The translations under genes were made by a program, and so were the position numbers. A stretch of DNA of 64,000 bases from Xenorhabdus japonica. GTDB taxonomy: Bacteria > Pseudomonadota > Gammaproteobacteria > Enterobacterales > Enterobacteriaceae. Shown here piece by piece: positions 60,902 to 64,000 of the stretch. Under the pieces are notes generated by a model. It saw only the letters and a list, made by a program, of their open reading frames with translations. It did no database searches and was not told the origin of the DNA. The number at the start of each line of letters is the position of its first letter. Position 1 is the stretch's first letter. The stretch covers positions 141,692 through 205,691 of the forward strand of contig NZ_FOVO01000002.1 of assembly GCF_900115195.1 (NCBI RefSeq), given 5' to 3'.

Positions 60902-61315
60902 TTACCCTATGATAATTTTAATATTTTCAGACTCAGCAAATTTTTCAATTTTTTCCTTCAGCACTTTTCGCATGTTGAGCCAAATTGACAAGACATCAAA
61001 GTCATTATCCAGTTCTTTCTTGGCTATAACTTCGCCTGAAGTGTGCTCTTTAGTTTGCTGGATCAAAGAAACCAAATTGGTTTCAATGTGAGGCAGTACG
61101 TTTCTCAAACAGTTCTCAAAAGTGATAAATGTTACAGGAATATCAGGAGAGACCCCGGCTTCCTCCTTTATTTGTATTTCAAATGAATAGTTATTATCGC
61201 TAAGCCAGTTAATTAATTCGTCGGGGATATATGCTGATTGCAAAACTTTTGAGGTTTCATCGAGAGGAATTTCATCCTCTAGTTCATACTTAACTAACAA
61301 GATTTTTTGACTCAT
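60902..61315 (-). CDS. Uncharacterised protein, partner of the endonuclease-like gene
   Basis: 137 residues, acidic (YELEDEIPLDETS near the start), no membrane segment or known motif. ATG 61315 follows GAGGAAGG. Being first in a two-gene unit with a nuclease-like protein, it may be its regulator, inhibitor or recognition partner; the sequence does not say which. Confidence 0.55.
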   Translation of the reverse strand: MSQKILLVKYELEDEIPLDETSKVLQSAYIPDELINWLSDNNYSFEIQIKEEAGVSPDIPVTFITFENCLRNVLPHIETNLVSLIQQTKEHTSGEVIAKKELDNDFDVLSIWLNMRKVLKEKIEKFAESENIKIIIG

Positions 61316-61820
61316 AACCTTCCTCGATTTATTGGTTCTGCCTAACAATTTAATAGAAGGCAGCACGCCCGAAATTCGGATGTTTTAATCACCTTATTTG
61401 CGATTTTGACTCATAGCAACTTAACGTCGTTATACCGGTTTTTCAACGGATATTTTAGCTTGAGCTGCAAATGGCTTCCGACAAAATGTACACACGCAGT
61501 TCGCGAATTGTTCTGAAATATACTCATGCTTGATTACTGGATATTTAACTAGTTGTTATAAGAGGTTTTAGCCTGTGGAGAGGGAAGCGACACAAAAGGT
61601 AATCCATTTGCTTCTGGAACAAAGCCGCCTGTCTGGTTAGGTCTTACTCATCATCAATAGTGTCAGATTGAGTCTTATTTGGTGATCACATTGGTACAAC
61701 TAACTCACGTTTGTCCAGAAGTGAGTTAACGATAACATATGAATAATCGCCTAAGATTCAAGGTTAGTTTGCTCGTATTCCAATGACCAAAACAGCAGGC
61801 CGTGTGTGATCCAATACAGT
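61316..61820. other. Intergenic, with one hairpin
   Basis: About 500 bp downstream of the right integrase. The only clear structure is a perfect 8-bp inverted repeat (TAACTCAC 61701-61708 / GTGAGTTA 61721-61728) with a 12-nt loop, a possible terminator for the integrase gene. The sequence is AT-rich and no gene is seen. Confidence 0.45.
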
Positions 61821-62738
61821 TTATTCACTCTCAATATTCTGGTAATACACCTGCCGAATATAGCGCCCTCGCCCATCACCATGCCCTAAATCCATCGACA
61901 CCAGAGCCAGCGCTTCCCGCTCGCTAAACCCTTGCGCTATATAATGCTCTCCAGATTGCTGAGCAAAATGATAACGCATACTGTGTGGCGCTTTATTGCC
62001 GTGCAGTCCTGCATGTCTGACAATATAGCGGTAACGGTCGATAGCCTGCGTGATTGTGGGTTTATCAATCAATTTTCCACTGCGCTCGGCCTGTTCACGT
62101 TCCGCATAAGCAATCGCGTGTTGCAGGGCTTTCCGATCCAATATGACCGTCTGCCGAGGTCGCCCGCCTTTGGTGCCGAACACTACCCACACGGAAGTCT
62201 GCCCGTTTTCCAGTGCTTTCTTCCAGGTCGCTAACGATTTGTAGGCTTCGACCGCTTCTTTGGTACGCAGTCCCAGCACATACGCCAGTTGCATCACAGC
62301 CGCGACACGCCGGTCTTTTTGCTCCACCTGCTGAAAAATGTCCCGGAACACAGACGGTGTCAGCGCCATTTTCGTTCCCTTGCGGCTCATATCAGCGATA
62401 CCCAAAGCCTGATTGCTCAGACGGGCATTCGCGGGATTGGCCAGCTTGTGCTTTCCGGCCTGCGCTAAAATGGCTCGCAGTACAGACATCTCATTTTGCA
62501 GAGTTCGATGATTAATATGGTGAGCTTTTCGTTCGGCAATGTAGCGCTCAATATATTTCACCTTCAGGCTATCCATTTGCCGGAGTTTGATGCCATTGTT
62601 TTTTAAATAATCAAGGAAGTACCGTGCAATCCGCTCACGATCCGCCACTGTGACAAAACTCCCGCCCGCCTGTCGGGCATGAGTGATAAATGCTTTTCTG
62701 AACTGCTCAACCTTTGAACGTGTCGATCCCTGCGCCAT
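61821..62738 (-). CDS. Second tyrosine integrase (Integrase_1 / Phage_int_SAM_2-like)
   Basis: A 305-residue recombinase unlike the pheU integrase. Arg is in AYVLGLRTKEAVEAY, His-Arg in HSMRYHFAQ and the end is LGHGDGRGRYIRQVYYQ with the Tyr. GHGDGR in place of GHxx is the form of integrases carried on plasmids and conjugative islands. It marks the right part of the island; whether it still acts, and on what site, cannot be seen. Confidence 0.82.
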   Translation of the reverse strand: MAQGSTRSKVEQFRKAFITHARQAGGSFVTVADRERIARYFLDYLKNNGIKLRQMDSLKVKYIERYIAERKAHHINHRTLQNEMSVLRAILAQAGKHKLANPANARLSNQALGIADMSRKGTKMALTPSVFRDIFQQVEQKDRRVAAVMQLAYVLGLRTKEAVEAYKSLATWKKALENGQTSVWVVFGTKGGRPRQTVILDRKALQHAIAYAEREQAERSGKLIDKPTITQAIDRYRYIVRHAGLHGNKAPHSMRYHFAQQSGEHYIAQGFSEREALALVSMDLGHGDGRGRYIRQVYYQNIESE

Positions 62739-63209
62739 TCCCGCCTCTCTTGCTACTTTTTCATTTTTAGTCGTTTTTAAAACAATTCCCTGCGTGTCGG
62801 TTCAGGTTCACCGTTCCGTGGTGCGTCAGATAATGTGTAGCAGGGCGGAATTGTGTTGAGTTATTGCAGGAGCTCGCGGCGTGCTCAGCACGGCGATGGC
62901 ATGCTCCCCGTTCAGGGTCTGATCCAATCAGAATGAACGCCTCATTATCTTGACGTGATTCATTTCTCCTTAATTTTTACTGCATCAGCCTGCAATCAGG
63001 CAGTGGGTTGAAAATCCGATATGACGATCGGTTATCAATCAAACAAGATAGCGGTTAATGGTCTGTTTTTAGTGGTTTCACTGAGTAATGCGGGGTTCAA
63101 ATCGGTCGTAAAGCCAGACCGGATGGGCTATGGACGTTAGCCGCCCGGCGGCGTCACTTGGTAATCGCTGCGCTGTTACGCAAGTGACGCCGCACAGTTT
63201 TCTGGACGT
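62739..63209. other. Intergenic between integrase and small membrane protein gene
   Basis: About 470 bp, moderately GC-rich. A long inverted repeat (GCGTCACTTG near 63150 with CAAGTGACGC near 63181) lies here. No gene is seen. Confidence 0.4.
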
Positions 63210-63401
63210 TTATCGTGATGAATTGAAAACATAGGTGAATGCTATACCGATTAAAATGGTATCGGTCAGCGTGAGCCAGAAGATGCTCTGTCTGTTAGGT
63301 GGTAAGCCGATCTCATAACGAAATCGGGAAACTTTCATCGCCAGACGATGGGTTAGGTGTCCGACGATATCTGCTTCCAAAAGTGCGCAGATGTACCGCA
63401 T
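63210..63401 (-). CDS. Small single-pass membrane protein behind a structured leader
   Basis: 63 residues: MRYICALLEADIVGH, then MKVSRFRYEIGLPPNRQ and a C-terminal hydrophobic segment FWLTLTDTILIGIAFTYVF long enough for one helix. Its first third recurs in copy 1 of the leader repeat. The GGGAG ribosome binding site and the ATG can both be buried in hairpins. Such design is known from type I toxins, but no antisense RNA is evident. It may also be a regulatory leader gene. Confidence 0.5.
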   Translation of the reverse strand: MRYICALLEADIVGHLTHRLAMKVSRFRYEIGLPPNRQSIFWLTLTDTILIGIAFTYVFNSSR

Positions 63402-63478
63402 TGCGATGCACTCCCTTTCAGGCTACAGGAGTTTTCGTTCGCCACCCGAAGGCGATCCTTGCAGGCGATGGGATCATT
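63363..63478 (-). repeat. Structured leader repeat, copy 2
   Basis: Copy of 53003-53118 lying 10,360 bp away in the same orientation. Hairpins on the minus strand: TCGCC..GGCGA, ACTCC..GGAGT over the ribosome binding site, GCAT-CGCA-ATGC holding the ATG, and ATCTGC..GCAGAT. Confidence 0.7.
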
Positions 63479-63990
63479 AAGATAACCAGAAGATATTAAC
63501 TATTACATAAGGAACGGTCAAACTTTTGCTTTATGCTATCCCTCATTTTTCATTGAGTATCTCCCATCAATTCGAACATCTATCTCGCCAAAATGGATAG
63601 AAATATATTTTTAATATTGCCCATATGAGAATTATCTTATAGAAATATTAATCTTTATCTCAAACAGAAACTTAATTTACACTTTTACATAAATTAAATA
63701 CTTATTTTTGTTATACCATTCCATTTAATAATTTGGTTAATAAATGTATTCATCTTTTTAAAAAAATTTTTTGCGATCATTATCATAAAATGAAAATGAT
63801 CATGACCTTCAAAAGAATAAATTTTATTTTTTATTTTTAATTCAACGTGTTATAGCATCCTCTATTTATCTAATGGCAACATCCTGTAAAATAATAAGTT
63901 TATTACTTGGATTCGCATGATAGGTGCAATTTCTGAAAAAGGTGGTCAGTTGCTATAGTAGGCATCTTTCTCGCCAAAGGAAAATGCGCT
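63479..63990. other. Very AT-rich right end
   Basis: About 510 bp, far more AT-rich than the island left of it. It contains a Fur-like element and otherwise nothing I recognise. Confidence 0.4.
63775..63807. promoter_or_regulatory. Fur-box-like element
   Basis: GATCATTATCAT and GAAAATGATCATGAC overlap an inverted arrangement of ATGATNATC-like hexamers typical of Fur boxes. The target would be the gene starting beyond the right edge. Motif evidence only. Confidence 0.4.
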
Positions 63991-64000
63991 ATGGCCTATA
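63991..64000 (+). CDS. Start of a gene cut by the window edge
   Basis: An ATG at 63991 (MAY..) follows AAAGGAAAATG. Many IS630-type transposases start MAYS, and the bases before it could be an IS end, but only three codons are visible, so this is a guess. Confidence 0.25.

Noticed and set aside
46487..64000. attR copy of the tRNA-Phe 3' end
   Set aside because: No second match to the T-arm and acceptor end was seen by eye; the island probably continues past the right edge.

Overview
The window looks like enterobacterial chromosome from the family Morganellaceae, most probably Xenorhabdus. Gene order follows E. coli in blocks: dapB-carAB; yjeI-epmB-efp-sugE; rsmC-holD-rimI-prfC-osmY-yjjU-yjjV-deoCABD; groSL-fxsA-aspA-dcuA-dsbD-yjdC-pheU. 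An Mrx/MR/P-type fimbrial operon (pilin, usher, chaperone, minor pilin, adhesin, MrpJ-like regulator) replaces other genes between deoD and groL; its gene content is the one I recall for the Xenorhabdus mrx operon. The genus call rests on this recollection, not on a search.

Positions 1-6122 hold a decayed alanyl-tRNA-editing gene, dapB and the carAB operon with stringent-type P1 and two ARG boxes. Positions 6317-7303 hold a FimB/MrpI-type recombinase whose 3' end lies inside a 309-bp segment bounded by a perfect 23-bp inverted repeat: a candidate phase switch with no fimbrial operon behind it. Then come yjeI, epmB/efp (EF-P lysylation), a guanidine-II riboswitch with sugE/gdx, an Nlp-like regulator divergent from an orphan controller-type regulator with C-box-like operators, a nucleoside hydrolase, an amine-oxidation operon (FAD oxidase, cupin, aldehyde dehydrogenase) and phoA with a Pho box.

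Positions 17545-30909 hold tRNA-Leu, translation and replication housekeeping genes, and nucleoside uptake and catabolism (nupC, deoCABD). Both nupC and deoC have paired CRP sites about 53 bp apart, the classic CRP/CytR layout. Positions 31127-37605 are the mrx fimbrial operon, whose usher gene is split by a one-base frameshift. Positions 37799-46486 are groSL with a sigma-32 promoter, fxsA, aspA, dcuA, dsbD, yjdC and tRNA-Phe (pheU).

From pheU to the right edge the window is a genomic island. Its left part (46837-52882, all on the minus strand) is a reduced conjugative-element module: tyrosine integrase, relaxase N-terminal (TraI_2-like) protein, methylase-like protein, Api92-like protein, CbtA-like toxin, an unknown protein, and two ArdB/KlcA-like antirestriction paralogues. 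Its middle (54061-61315) is a defence cargo: an ABC-three-component operon (nuclease-like effector, middle component, DUF3732-type ABC ATPase), a dGTPase-family HD hydrolase, a DUF4365-like protein, and a restriction-endonuclease-like protein with an unknown partner. The right part holds a second, unrelated integrase and a small membrane protein gene. Two copies of a 116-bp structured leader, with compensatory base changes and an occluded ribosome binding site, lie just outside the cargo on either side (53003-53118 and 63363-63478). No CRISPR array, rRNA or replication origin was seen.
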